A DNA stretch of 64,000 nt from Leeuwenhoekiella sp044542075 (GTDB lineage: Bacteria; Bacteroidota; Bacteroidia; Flavobacteriales; Flavobacteriaceae). Under the pieces are notes generated by a model. It saw nothing but the letters and a program-made list of their open reading frames with translations. It did no database searches and had not been told where the DNA came from. Location of the stretch: contig NZ_JBITTU010000012.1 of the NCBI RefSeq assembly GCF_044542075.1, forward strand, positions 1 through 64,000, written 5' to 3'. Every line of letters starts with the position of its first letter. Positions within the stretch are counted from its first letter, which is position 1. The translations under genes were made by a program, and so were the position numbers. Below, in pieces: positions 34,608 to 43,945 of the stretch.

Positions 34608-35279
34608 ATGAATTACATAAGACACCTCAATGCGGTCTTCCAGCAATTTTCGATGGATTCCAGATTGAACCCCACTCATATAAGCCTTTACGTAGCCTTA
34701 TTTCAGTATTGGAACATCAACCGCTTTCGTGAAGTGTTTTTTATCAATCGTGAAGACGTCATGTCTATGGCTAAAATAGGATCAAAAGCAACCTATCACC
34801 GTTGCCTAAAACAATTGCATCATTGGAAATACATTTTCTATTTGCCTTCCCATAATCCTTATAAGGGCAGCCAGATAAAGATGCTCAAATTCAGTACAAG
34901 TACTGATATGACTTCTGAGCCAAGTACTGGCACAAGTGATGAACAAGTTTTGGGACAAGCATTAGTACCTAATACAAACAGTAAAAAACAAAGAGAAAAC
35001 TATAGTAAACCTAAGCTACCCAAAAATGAAAATGAGGTTTTAGATTTTTTTAAAAACAAACATTGGTCACTGCTTGAGGGAAGTAAATTTTTTAATCATT
35101 ATACCTCGATTGGATGGAAGATAGGAGGCAAAATAAATATTGTGGATTGGAAGGCATCAGCCGAAAAGTGGATGCTTAAAGCCGATGAAATAAAAAAAGA
35201 ACAAAAAGTGACTGAAGTGTCTCAAAACCGGGACAACCTCAAAACCATTAACACTAAAAATTATGGACAACCCCTCTAA
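34608..35279 (+). CDS. Replication-initiator-like protein
   Basis: 223 residues. The N-terminus (about 20-90: LNPTHISLYVALFQYWNINR, then AKIGSKATYHRCLKQLHHW) looks like a winged helix of plasmid or phage initiators. A low-complexity Ser/Thr linker follows, and the C-terminus (HYTSIGWKIGGKINIVDWKA) resembles DnaD/phage-O type helicase-loading regions. It overlaps the next gene (a DnaC-like ATPase) by 17 bases, which supports an initiator plus loader pair for replication of the excised circle. Confidence 0.65.
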   Translation: MNYIRHLNAVFQQFSMDSRLNPTHISLYVALFQYWNINRFREVFFINREDVMSMAKIGSKATYHRCLKQLHHWKYIFYLPSHNPYKGSQIKMLKFSTSTDMTSEPSTGTSDEQVLGQALVPNTNSKKQRENYSKPKLPKNENEVLDFFKNKHWSLLEGSKFFNHYTSIGWKIGGKINIVDWKASAEKWMLKADEIKKEQKVTEVSQNRDNLKTINTKNYGQPL

Positions 35280-35925
35280 AATTATTGAAGATGGCGTGGA
35301 ATACTCGCTTGGGACGTTTGATGGGCACAAAGTGTACTACGATTTTGAAAAAGTTTTGATCTATCTAAGTGCAAAAGGCAAACTGCTTTTTGGTAATAAA
35401 TTCAAGATTTATGAAGAAGACACCCAAACCATTCTGAGCCTTTGCCATTACTTCATCAAAGACAAAGAAAACTGCAGGAAAAACGGAATTGATCCGGATA
35501 AAGGAGTCTTGCTTTCGGGTCCCATAGGTTGTGGTAAAACCAGCCTAATGAAGCTATTAAAATACCTGGTTCCCTTGCAGCCGCCCTATTTAATCGCCCC
35601 TTGTCGCAACGTTGTATTTGGTTTTAACCATTTGGGTTATAAAACCATCGAGGATTTTGGTGATAATGGCGCTGTGTGCTTTGACGATCTGGGTGTTGAA
35701 CCTTTAGGTAGTCACTACGGTAGGGATTGTAACGTGATGGGCGAAGTGTTACTGTCTCGTTATGAGCTTTACTTAAAAACAAAATCAAAGATAAAAACCC
35801 ACGCCACAACAAATCTAAATGCCGAGGAGCTTGAAGAACGTTACGGAAGCAGGGTGCGCAGCAGAATGCGGGAACTCTTTAACCTAATCCCTTTTGATAA
35901 AAACACAAACGATAAACGCAAATAA
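35263..35925 (+). CDS. DnaC/IstB-like AAA+ ATPase
   Basis: 220 residues. Walker A GPIGCGKTS at about residues 86-94, Walker B AVCFDDLGVEP near 140, and a sensor ATTNLNAEELEERYG with the arginine finger RVRSRMRELF near the C-terminus. This is the helicase-loader/IstB layout. There is no transposase partner of the IS21 type, and the gene overlaps the initiator-like gene at 34608, so helicase loading is the more likely role. Confidence 0.8.
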   Translation: MDNPSKIIEDGVEYSLGTFDGHKVYYDFEKVLIYLSAKGKLLFGNKFKIYEEDTQTILSLCHYFIKDKENCRKNGIDPDKGVLLSGPIGCGKTSLMKLLKYLVPLQPPYLIAPCRNVVFGFNHLGYKTIEDFGDNGAVCFDDLGVEPLGSHYGRDCNVMGEVLLSRYELYLKTKSKIKTHATTNLNAEELEERYGSRVRSRMRELFNLIPFDKNTNDKRK

Positions 35926-35926
35926 C

Positions 35927-37060
35927 ATGAAACTAGCCACCTTTAATATTCAAAACCTATTTCACAGAGATCGAAGCGCGATCCAAAAATCGTACAGTAA
36001 ATGCGTTTCAGATTGGGTTGCCGAACTGGATTCGTTAATCAGAAAAAAAGATTATAGCCATAGTGATACCAACCGTATGCGCGAACTCTCCTTCTTACTC
36101 GGTTTTGATAAATCGTACCAAACCCCTTATGCTGTGATGCGCAAAAGAGCAGGCTTTTTATTTTTAAAAGGAATGGATTATTCTAAAGAATTACAATCCT
36201 GCGAATTAACAGACTGGAACGGGTGGGTTGCCCTACAAACCATTCCCATTGGTTCAGTAGCGATCAAGAATAAGGCTCGAGTTATCGCAGAAGTTAATCC
36301 TGACATTCTTTTGCTCCAGGAAATTGAAGACAAAGCTTCTTTGTCCGAATTTAATACCCAAGTACTGCCCGAATTCAATTGTAAACCCTTTGATGAATTG
36401 TTTGTTATTCAGGGGAATGATAAGACCGGAAAGGAGACGGGAATACTGACTAAAAATGGCTATAAAATCCTGTGTGTAAAAAGCCATCAATATGACAGAG
36501 ATTCTAACGGGGAATTGCTTTTTCAAAATGACTTCTTAGAATATGAAATTCAAACCCCTGCAAAAAATAAAATCTATCTATTAGTGGTGCATTTGCAAGG
36601 CGACGCTAAAGACAAAGAGTTTGCAGACCTAAAACGTAAAAAGCAAGCGCAACTCGTAGCTGAAGTCTATAACGTGCTCCGTTCAGAAGGAAAAAAAGAT
36701 GTTGCTATTCTAGGAACGCTCAACGCACCTTCCTATTGTCACTCCCTGGCTCCCCTTTTGGTAGATACCGACTTAAAAGACATCACCAAACACAGTCGCT
36801 TTAATGTGGATGTAGACAAAGGAACAGATGCCGCCTATTTTAGTTTAGGAGCTTATCGCTTGGGCGTTAATATAAGACAAAAAGACTATCTCCTGCTCTC
36901 TCCTAATTTATTCTCTAAAGCTACCCAAGGAGGGCTTAACCGCAAGGCTATTTGGCCTGAGAAAAAACCGATGTGGTCAACCTATTCAACAATGCAAAAT
37001 GCTAATGAGGCTGCTAGTGAGCATCCGGTCGTGTGGGCTCGGATAAATAATACGCTCTAA
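35927..37060 (+). CDS. Endonuclease/exonuclease/phosphatase-family protein
   Basis: About 377 residues from the ATG at 35927, right after the ATPase stop. Motifs of the EEP fold are NIQNLFHRD (Asn), LLLQEIED (Glu), VVHLQGDAKD and a C-terminal SEHPVVWARI. The usual GDFN motif is replaced by GTLNAP, so the Asp of that site is missing, and SDH is SEH. It is predicted cytoplasmic; activity may be altered or on an unusual substrate. Proteins of this type occur as accessory genes in these conjugative elements. Confidence 0.7.
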   Translation: MKLATFNIQNLFHRDRSAIQKSYSKCVSDWVAELDSLIRKKDYSHSDTNRMRELSFLLGFDKSYQTPYAVMRKRAGFLFLKGMDYSKELQSCELTDWNGWVALQTIPIGSVAIKNKARVIAEVNPDILLLQEIEDKASLSEFNTQVLPEFNCKPFDELFVIQGNDKTGKETGILTKNGYKILCVKSHQYDRDSNGELLFQNDFLEYEIQTPAKNKIYLLVVHLQGDAKDKEFADLKRKKQAQLVAEVYNVLRSEGKKDVAILGTLNAPSYCHSLAPLLVDTDLKDITKHSRFNVDVDKGTDAAYFSLGAYRLGVNIRQKDYLLLSPNLFSKATQGGLNRKAIWPEKKPMWSTYSTMQNANEAASEHPVVWARINNTL

Positions 37061-37099
37061 AAACTTAAGAAAAAAGCTCTGATTATTTTACCTAATAAT

Positions 37100-37723
37100 T
37101 CATAAACTATTAAAAATTGACCGTGCAACAAAACTCACGTTTTCTAATGTTTTTAAGTAATTCGTTTCATCCCAATTACTCAAAAACCCCAACTCCAACA
37201 ATACCGTCGTGCAATAATCTACCGTCTCGCGAAGTACCTGAAAATTCGCAAATTTCACTCCTCTACTCTTATAACCAATTTGCTCCCTGAGCCCTTTCTG
37301 AAGTTGATACCCCAGAAAAATAGATTGCCTAATATGCTTACCATTATTTGCCACATATACTTCTATACCCCGGGCATTGGGGTTACTGGAGTGATTGCAG
37401 TGCAACGAAATAAAAATATTAGCCCGAAGCTTCTTTGCCAGTGCTCCCCTATCCTTTAATGAAATCAGTGTATCCGTATAGCGAGTTAAGTAGATCTCAT
37501 AGGTATCGCTGAATAGTTTTTTATTGAGCTTTACCAGTTCCTTCGCGATATTGAGCACTACATCCTTCTCTTGAATTCCGTTAACTCCTAATGCTCCAGA
37601 GTCACTCCCTCCGTGGCCGGGGTCAATAACAATTATGGTCTTATTAGAACTGCTCAACTGACCATAACTAAATACTGGAACTACTAAAAGCAGAAAGAAC
37701 ATCACCTCTTTTAATCGTTTCAT
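37100..37723 (-). CDS. N-acetylmuramoyl-L-alanine amidase (Amidase_3), secreted
   Basis: 207 residues with signal peptide (FFLLLVVPVFSYGQ). Zinc and catalytic residues of Amidase_3 are present: His in IDPGHGGSDSG, Glu in GIQEKD, His in SLHCNHSS and the catalytic Glu in LLELGFLSN. It probably opens peptidoglycan locally for assembly of the transfer channel. It is on the opposite strand from the tra operon, convergent with the gene at 35927 and divergent from traE. Confidence 0.87.
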   Translation of the reverse strand: MKRLKEVMFFLLLVVPVFSYGQLSSSNKTIIVIDPGHGGSDSGALGVNGIQEKDVVLNIAKELVKLNKKLFSDTYEIYLTRYTDTLISLKDRGALAKKLRANIFISLHCNHSSNPNARGIEVYVANNGKHIRQSIFLGYQLQKGLREQIGYKSRGVKFANFQVLRETVDYCTTVLLELGFLSNWDETNYLKTLENVSFVARSIFNSL

Positions 37724-37861
37724 ATTCTTCTATTTGAATACAAATTTTTCAAAGAAACCAGACATTAAATACGAATAGTCTAAGGTTTAACAGGACTTCT
37801 CGTTAAAGTTTAGGGATTTTCTGCCTGCTGCTTGTTTTCCCAATAGATTTCGCAAAACATT

Positions 37862-37879
37862 TTTACTAACCGTAGTAAA
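37862..37879. promoter_or_regulatory. Inverted repeat before the tra operon
   Basis: TTTACTA (37862-37868) and TAGTAAA (37873-37879) form a perfect inverted repeat with four bases between, 17 bases before the traE start. It is a candidate operator for the transfer operon. Confidence 0.45.
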
Positions 37880-37895
37880 CGCAAAATCTATTCTT

Positions 37896-38183
37896 ATGAA
37901 AAAATTTATTCTACTAGCACTCGCAATGCTCCTGATCACCGTACCAGGCTTTGCGCAAATCGGAGGAATCGAAGATTCTGTTGATGATGTATCCAGTACC
38001 ATCCGCACCGTATTCCCTATCATACTGGGGGTTATTTTTTTAGTCGGTTTCCTGTTCAATGCCGGGCATTTTTTTGGAGAAAATGCAGATCTCAAAAAGG
38101 GTATCACCCGCGTACTCGTTTTTGTTTTGATTGCAGGCGCGGTTGTGGGAATCTTCACCTACCTCATTGGTATTGTAGTCTAA
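37896..38183 (+). CDS. traE: TraE (DUF4134) conjugative pilin-like protein
   Basis: 95 residues: signal sequence (FILLALAMLLITVPGFAQ) and two hydrophobic segments (FPIILGVIFLVGFLFNAGHF and VLVFVLIAGAVVGIFTYLIG). This is the DUF4134/TraE layout, comparable to VirB2-like pilin subunits. It is first gene of the tra operon. Note the small hairpin GTCGC-TAA-GCGAC just after the stop (about 38186). Confidence 0.87.
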   Translation: MKKFILLALAMLLITVPGFAQIGGIEDSVDDVSSTIRTVFPIILGVIFLVGFLFNAGHFFGENADLKKGITRVLVFVLIAGAVVGIFTYLIGIVV

Positions 38184-38220
38184 GTCGCTAAGCGACGCTT
38201 GGCAATTAATACTTGGATTT

Positions 38221-38514
38221 ATGAAAAAGTATGAAGTTTATAAAAACATCAGGAAACAGGCAGTCATTTTCGGTCTGCCTGTTTCCTTATATGCCTTAAT
38301 GATGGCTTCAATAGTGATGTCACTTCTGGTCATCATCTTTTCCTTCAGCTTTGTAATGATCATCGGCATCATGATATTCAATGTTGTCTTATATGCCGCA
38401 CTGACTCAAATCCTTCGAAATCCACAGCTGTTTCAAAAGCAAAACACGTTTCCAAAAATCATTAGTAACAAAAGAAATACCGACTTTGATTATGAAGAAG
38501 ATTACTATTTCTAA
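38221..38514 (+). CDS. traF: TraF (DUF4133) inner-membrane protein
   Basis: 97 residues with two central membrane helices (about 20-65) and a charged C-terminus. VirB3-like subunit of the mating channel. Its last 23 bases overlap the start of traG, indicating translational coupling, the same arrangement as in other conjugative transposons of this group. Confidence 0.85.
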   Translation: MKKYEVYKNIRKQAVIFGLPVSLYALMMASIVMSLLVIIFSFSFVMIIGIMIFNVVLYAALTQILRNPQLFQKQNTFPKIISNKRNTDFDYEEDYYF

Positions 38515-40894
38515 CCCGCAACCTATTGCAGATATTCAGGACCATGTTCTTTTTGCCAATACTGGTAACGTAGTGCTTTGTTATAAAGGGACACTCCCTG
38601 AAATCTATTCGCTTTCAGAAAAAGACTTTGAAGATCTGCATAGTGCCTGGTTTCAGGCCTTGAAATCACTTCCTGTAGGTACTGTCGTTCATAAACAAGA
38701 TATCTATCTTAAAAAATCCTTTTCTTCAAAAGAATTACCCAATAATACATTCCTGGCAAAGGCTACTCACGATCATTTTAAAGGTCGGGAGTTTATTGAA
38801 CACCGCTGTTTTTTATTCTTCACATTGACTAAAAACAAAGCTTTCAACAATCCTAAGTACGTCAATCCATTTCGGGATGTTTCTAAAAACAGGGTCCGGA
38901 AATTAGATGATGATCTTCAACATTTCATCAGTGCCGTAAGCGATTCGGTTTCCTTTATCAATAACAGTAGAAAAATGGAATTTATTCCACTTCAGGCACC
39001 AGAAATTCAGGAATTAACAACGCAGTATTTCAACGGGTTTAATGAAGGTGTTGATACTGACATTCTTTTAGAAAAATCAGCTATAACTATTGGCGAAAAT
39101 TACTTTGATACACTTGCTATAAATAGTGAATTATGCTTTGGTGACACTGTTCAAAGCAGTAAAACCAATGAGCGCTTTACTTCAGATGATTTTGTTTTCC
39201 ACCAGGGCTTTATTGATGGCCTGGGGCTAAATCTGAACGAGAACCACATCATCAATCAAATTATATATCTCGATGACAAACAAAAATGGCGCAAGCTGCT
39301 TGACAAAAAGGTTGAAGAGCTCAATAAAAGTTCCAATTTCGGCTCTCAAAATAAAGTGGTACTCGGAAAAATTCAGCACATCCTGGATCAGATCAATGCC
39401 GATGAAAATGCTCGGATCATCCGGGGCCATCTCAACATAGTCTATTGGTCGAAAGATGCTAAAGAACTGGATAAAATTACCTCAAAGATCAAGACCGAGT
39501 TTAAGGAACTCGATATTGTTCCCTATTACCCGCGTGGCGAAGAACGAAAAAATTACATCCTAAACAGCTTCTGTTGTTTTTCATCAAACTTTTCCAATCA
39601 GGATTTATATGTAACCGATTTAAAACACGCCCTCTGCCTGTTCATCAACAACACCAATTATAAATCAGATGCTACCGGCATCATCTTCAACGATCGGGAA
39701 CATAACATTCCCGTTTTAAAGGATGTATGGGACGAACGTAAAAAACGCATCAAGGCACGCAACTTTGCCATTTTTGCACCCACAGGTGAGGGAAAATCCT
39801 TTTTGGCCAATAATATTCTGCGTCAATATTTTGAAAGTGGGGTACGCCTGGTCATCATAGACTTGGGCGGTTCGTATACCAAATTTGCCAAACTCTATCC
39901 CGAACAATACACCGTGTTGCGCTACGAGAGCGGAAAGAACCTTGGCATCAATCCATTTTACATCAGCGATCTAAAGGATCTGACACCCGAACGATTGGAA
40001 GATTTATCGGTCTTCCTGTTTGAACTGTTCGCTTCAGATATAAAAGTCACCAAAGCTCAGTCGGTTTCCGTTAAAAAGATATTGCGCCAGTATTACGAAA
40101 GCACTCCGGAAAATCATTCCCTAAACGGATTTTACGCCTATATAGAAGCGCACCAAAAAAACCTTTTGAGCTTGCTTAAAATCCATCCCGATTACTTTAA
40201 TGTGACGCGCTTTTTGCATGTGATGTCAGAGTATGTCGGCGATGGTCTATATAGTTTTCTTTTTGAGGTCAGCGAGGATCAGACCTATAAAATTGAAGAT
40301 AAAAGCCTGATTGTTTTTGAACTGGATGAAGTCAAGGATAATAAAGAAATACTTTCCGTGATGTTGAAGCTGATTAAATCAGCTATTCAAAGAACCATTT
40401 GGAAAAACAGAGCTGAAAAAGGCATCATTCTCTTTGATGAGTTTGCCAAGCAATTAAAGTTTAAAAGCGTACTGGAAAGCGTAGAGTTTTATTATCAAGC
40501 TATTCGGAAACAAAACGGGGCTATTGGAATTATTTTACAATCTATCAATCAACTGCCCCATAATGCTACATCGGCTAGCATACTCGAAAATACGCAAGTT
40601 ATCTACAGTCTGAATAACGAAAAAGGGTATGAAGAATTAGTCAAGAGACTCAACCTATCGAGCCACGATCTGAACCAATTAAAATCTATTAAAAACAATC
40701 TTTCGGGTCCACGCAGGTACACCGAAATGTTTATCAAAATCGGTAAAAAAAGCAACATATTCCGTCTCGAAGTTCCCAAAGAAGTGTATGCAGCATATCT
40801 AACTGATGGGAAAGAAAATGAGGCCATAATGTCCATTTATGAAAAGACCAATGATATGGAATTGGCAATTAAGGAATTCACATCTAAAACCTAA
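38492..40894 (+). CDS. traG: TraG-family conjugation ATPase (VirB4-like)
   Basis: About 800 residues from the ATG at 38492 (a TTG two codons earlier is possible). P-loop FAPTGEGKSF at about residues 428-437, an IDLGGSYTKF block, and Walker B IILFDEFAKQ near 650. It powers assembly of the transfer channel from the cytoplasmic side of the inner membrane. The length and motifs are normal for the family. Confidence 0.93.
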   Translation: MKKITISNPQPIADIQDHVLFANTGNVVLCYKGTLPEIYSLSEKDFEDLHSAWFQALKSLPVGTVVHKQDIYLKKSFSSKELPNNTFLAKATHDHFKGREFIEHRCFLFFTLTKNKAFNNPKYVNPFRDVSKNRVRKLDDDLQHFISAVSDSVSFINNSRKMEFIPLQAPEIQELTTQYFNGFNEGVDTDILLEKSAITIGENYFDTLAINSELCFGDTVQSSKTNERFTSDDFVFHQGFIDGLGLNLNENHIINQIIYLDDKQKWRKLLDKKVEELNKSSNFGSQNKVVLGKIQHILDQINADENARIIRGHLNIVYWSKDAKELDKITSKIKTEFKELDIVPYYPRGEERKNYILNSFCCFSSNFSNQDLYVTDLKHALCLFINNTNYKSDATGIIFNDREHNIPVLKDVWDERKKRIKARNFAIFAPTGEGKSFLANNILRQYFESGVRLVIIDLGGSYTKFAKLYPEQYTVLRYESGKNLGINPFYISDLKDLTPERLEDLSVFLFELFASDIKVTKAQSVSVKKILRQYYESTPENHSLNGFYAYIEAHQKNLLSLLKIHPDYFNVTRFLHVMSEYVGDGLYSFLFEVSEDQTYKIEDKSLIVFELDEVKDNKEILSVMLKLIKSAIQRTIWKNRAEKGIILFDEFAKQLKFKSVLESVEFYYQAIRKQNGAIGIILQSINQLPHNATSASILENTQVIYSLNNEKGYEELVKRLNLSSHDLNQLKSIKNNLSGPRRYTEMFIKIGKKSNIFRLEVPKEVYAAYLTDGKENEAIMSIYEKTNDMELAIKEFTSKT

Positions 40895-40898
40895 AACT

Positions 40899-41519
40899 AT
40901 GAAATCGAATATTCACGAATACCAAAAAAAGTATACCGCAAGAAGTAAAACAAACATTTTAGTAATTGCTGTGGTATTGACCTTTTTAATACCTGCACAT
41001 GGTATTTGCCAAGGGATGCCAGTTTATGATAACACCAATTTTGTGAGCCTGGTAAAATCGTTACTAGAATCTGCCAAGCAAACCAGTCAGCTTCTAAAAA
41101 CTGTCGAATTTCTCAAAAAGCAAAAAGAGAATCTCGAAAAGGTAAATCAAGTGGTTAAGCAATTAAAGGCAGTACGCGAAATCGGTAGAAATTACAACCG
41201 CCTCATCCGGGTTATGGAAACTGATTTGAGAGCTATTCTGGACTCGCCATACATAAAACCTCAAGAGGTTACTAAAGTATCCCAGTCATTTAATGTAATT
41301 GTGGAGCAATCCCTGGAAACTATGAATTACATAGATGAGATCTTATCCAGTGATTATTTGAAAATGTCTGATGCAGACCGGGCACAAGTGCTTCAAGAAA
41401 GAGAGCAGCAATCTCAGGAAATGGTTTCAAACATCACCATCAGAACCAAAAGGTATAAAGACATTATTTCCTTCAGAAAAATGCAGGACAAAGTCAATAA
41501 CCGAGAAACTAATTATTAA
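40899..41519 (+). CDS. traI: TraI (DUF4141) conjugation protein
   Basis: About 206 residues from the ATG at 40899; a longer in-frame reading overlapping traG at 40839 has no reason to be used. A signal sequence (ILVIAVVLTFLIPAHGICQG) is followed by a long coiled-coil region (EFLKKQKENLEKVNQVVKQL). This is the DUF4141/TraI family, VirB5-like, of the periplasm. Confidence 0.8.
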   Translation: MKSNIHEYQKKYTARSKTNILVIAVVLTFLIPAHGICQGMPVYDNTNFVSLVKSLLESAKQTSQLLKTVEFLKKQKENLEKVNQVVKQLKAVREIGRNYNRLIRVMETDLRAILDSPYIKPQEVTKVSQSFNVIVEQSLETMNYIDEILSSDYLKMSDADRAQVLQEREQQSQEMVSNITIRTKRYKDIISFRKMQDKVNNRETNY

Positions 41520-41539
41520 ACGATAGCGCCATCATTGCA

Positions 41540-42364
41540 ATGGGTATAGGATTAGAATATATCGACACACTTTTTCAAACGATCCAAAACAGCGCGTTCT
41601 CTCAATATACTATTGGAGGAATGAAAACACTTGCAGTTCTTTTTTTTCTGGTAAACATACTTAAAAAGTACAATGAGGGTATTGCAGATAAGGACGGCTA
41701 TTCGTGGGGATTGAGCCCGGGTGAACTGGCTAAAAACTTCGCGGTCATACTTATCGTTATTTTCTCAACTCAAATCTTAGGCTTCTTTGATGCCATACTT
41801 GTTGCTGTAGAAAGTCAGTATCGGGATACGGCTCCTGCCCTGCTTCCATTGCAAATGCAGGAAATACCACTTGAAGAAGACGTAAGCCTATTAGATGCCG
41901 CCAGTAGGGCTATGACCTTGCTTTACGAGGCACTGATCACCCCGCTTTACGGCTTCAAGATCATTGCCTTTGTAATAAGCATATTTCTGTGGATTCTTGA
42001 TCTGTTCATCTATCCGCTATTCCTTGCAGAACGCTTTTTCCTTTTAGGAATCTTGCAGGCCTTTTTTCCACTGGTGATCAGCCTGGCAGTGTTTGAAAAG
42101 TTTCGTTCTCTGGCCTATAATTTTTTCAAGTTGTACGCTGCCGTGTATATGCTTGTACCTGCTTTCTTTTTAGTTAATGTCTTTGTAAATACAATTTACA
42201 CCGAGATCAATACCAATTTTTGGACAAACCTTTTCGGTACTGACGTCGGTCAGGGATTTTTTGCTCCCGTTGTTCAGCTCGGCTCTGTTGGCTTTATTGT
42301 CTTTCTCAAATTCAAACTTTATAGAAAAGCGATCTCTTTCACGCTTCGATTATTCACCAATTAA
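41540..42364 (+). CDS. traJ: TraJ, polytopic membrane protein (VirB6-like)
   Basis: 274 residues with about six membrane segments, for example TLAVLFFLVNILKK, NFAVILIVIFSTQILGFF, IIAFVISIFLWILDLF and FFLLGILQAFFPLVISLAVF. The TraJ family forms the inner-membrane part of the mating channel. It sits between traI and traK as in other elements. Confidence 0.88.
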   Translation: MGIGLEYIDTLFQTIQNSAFSQYTIGGMKTLAVLFFLVNILKKYNEGIADKDGYSWGLSPGELAKNFAVILIVIFSTQILGFFDAILVAVESQYRDTAPALLPLQMQEIPLEEDVSLLDAASRAMTLLYEALITPLYGFKIIAFVISIFLWILDLFIYPLFLAERFFLLGILQAFFPLVISLAVFEKFRSLAYNFFKLYAAVYMLVPAFFLVNVFVNTIYTEINTNFWTNLFGTDVGQGFFAPVVQLGSVGFIVFLKFKLYRKAISFTLRLFTN

Positions 42365-42373
42365 AAAGATAAA

Positions 42374-42988
42374 ATGAAAACACCATACTCCAGTATTTAT
42401 AAAGTCCTCCATTTAAACCGGCTCGTTGTTATATCATTAATTGTATTTGCGACACTCTCCAGTTGCTTTTCGGTTTGGATGGCTCACAACATTAATAACA
42501 AAGCATTGAACAGTGCTTTTGCAATTAACACAGACGGCACTATAATCCCACTGAAACTTGTCAATCAAAAAGAGAATTTTAAAGTTGAAGCCCTGGCACA
42601 TTTAGAATTGTTTCATTCCTATTTCTATAACATAGATGCCAGTAATTATGAAAAGAATTTAGAAAAGGCATTGTGGCTGGGTAACAATTCAATTGATAAT
42701 CTGTACCGTCAGAAAAAAACGGACGGCGTTTATAATCGCCTAATTCAGTATTCTCTTGTACAACAAGTTTTAAGTATAGATTCTCAAATAGACGAGCAAC
42801 AGGGAGAACAAACATTTAGAACGGTAACGGTTTTTGAAATCAATCGAGGATCAACTATAGACACCTATGAACTGGTTTCAACCGGTAATTTAATTCTTGT
42901 AGACCGCAACTTTCCCAAAAATCCACACGGACTTTTAATTACCAATTATTTTGAAAACTCGCTTAAAAAACTAACTGATAAAAATTAA
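42374..42988 (+). CDS. traK: TraK (VirB8-like)
   Basis: 204 residues: a single N-terminal membrane helix (LVVISLIVFATLSSCFSVWM) and a periplasmic domain. The family block FHSYFYNIDASNYEKNLEKA followed by ALWLGNNSIDNLYRQ is typical of TraK. It is a scaffold of the channel. Confidence 0.88.
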   Translation: MKTPYSSIYKVLHLNRLVVISLIVFATLSSCFSVWMAHNINNKALNSAFAINTDGTIIPLKLVNQKENFKVEALAHLELFHSYFYNIDASNYEKNLEKALWLGNNSIDNLYRQKKTDGVYNRLIQYSLVQQVLSIDSQIDEQQGEQTFRTVTVFEINRGSTIDTYELVSTGNLILVDRNFPKNPHGLLITNYFENSLKKLTDKN

Positions 42989-43015
42989 TGACCGGCATTA
43001 CTAAAAATCACAATT

Positions 43016-43945
43016 ATGAAAGTAGAAAAAAACAAAATTGTAGTTGCCGCGGTACTCGCCACGGTAATTCTATTCCTGATATCCTATTCTGTTATGATAC
43101 TGGGCGCTGATGATAAGGAGACCGAAAATCTCAAACAAACATTGATACCCAAGCTAGATGAGCAACAGAAAGAATATCACTCTAAGCTCGATGCCATTAA
43201 TGATCTAAAAGAAGTACGAGAGACCAATGCTCCCAGTATTTATGATGAAAAAAATATTGACTCTTTAGGCTTTTATGATGCCGATCTTCCTGAAAAAGAA
43301 AAGGAACGAATCATCGATAGTATCTACACCGCCGGGCGTATCAACTATTCAGAAAACACTTTTGAAAATCTGGGAACCCGAAAAAAAGAAAGTCCGAAAG
43401 TTTTAGAACTGGATTCTATAGAATTTAATGCTGAACGTAAAATAGAAACCAAAGAGATGGGATTAGAACACCAGCTGTTCTTCGCATCTGCTCCACGACA
43501 AAGTCAAGCTACAACTTTAGGCACTACCGATGCAACGATCTACGCTGTAGTTAACGGAGATCAAGTTGTTAAGGCCAATTCCCGATTGCGTATGCGACTT
43601 ACTCAAGATGCAACCATCAACGGAACGGTAATTCCTAAAAACACCCCCATTTTTGGCTTTATCAGTTTTCAACCCAACCGGGCTCTTATTGCTATTGAAA
43701 ACATTGATCATCAATCAACAAAGTTACAAGCCTTCGATTTTCAAGATGGCAGCGCAGGAATCTATGTTGAAAATAATTTTAGAGCAGAGGCCACAAACGA
43801 AGTTTTAGATGATATCCTACAGGACATTAATATCCCCAGTGTTCCTCAGGTAGGTGGTATTAGCCAGATCCTACGACGAAATAATAAAAACGTCAAGGTC
43901 ACTATTTTAAATAATTACAAACTAATTCTAAAGCCAAAACAATGA
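43016..43945 (+). CDS. traM: TraM (VirB10-like)
   Basis: 309 residues: N-terminal membrane helix (IVVAAVLATVILFLISYSVM), a charged linker, and a C-terminal beta domain with GDQVVKANSRLRMRLTQDAT and INGTVIPKNTPIFGFISFQP, the conserved TraM block. It spans the envelope to the outer-membrane complex. It overlaps traN by four bases (ATGA). Confidence 0.9.
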   Translation: MKVEKNKIVVAAVLATVILFLISYSVMILGADDKETENLKQTLIPKLDEQQKEYHSKLDAINDLKEVRETNAPSIYDEKNIDSLGFYDADLPEKEKERIIDSIYTAGRINYSENTFENLGTRKKESPKVLELDSIEFNAERKIETKEMGLEHQLFFASAPRQSQATTLGTTDATIYAVVNGDQVVKANSRLRMRLTQDATINGTVIPKNTPIFGFISFQPNRALIAIENIDHQSTKLQAFDFQDGSAGIYVENNFRAEATNEVLDDILQDINIPSVPQVGGISQILRRNNKNVKVTILNNYKLILKPKQ

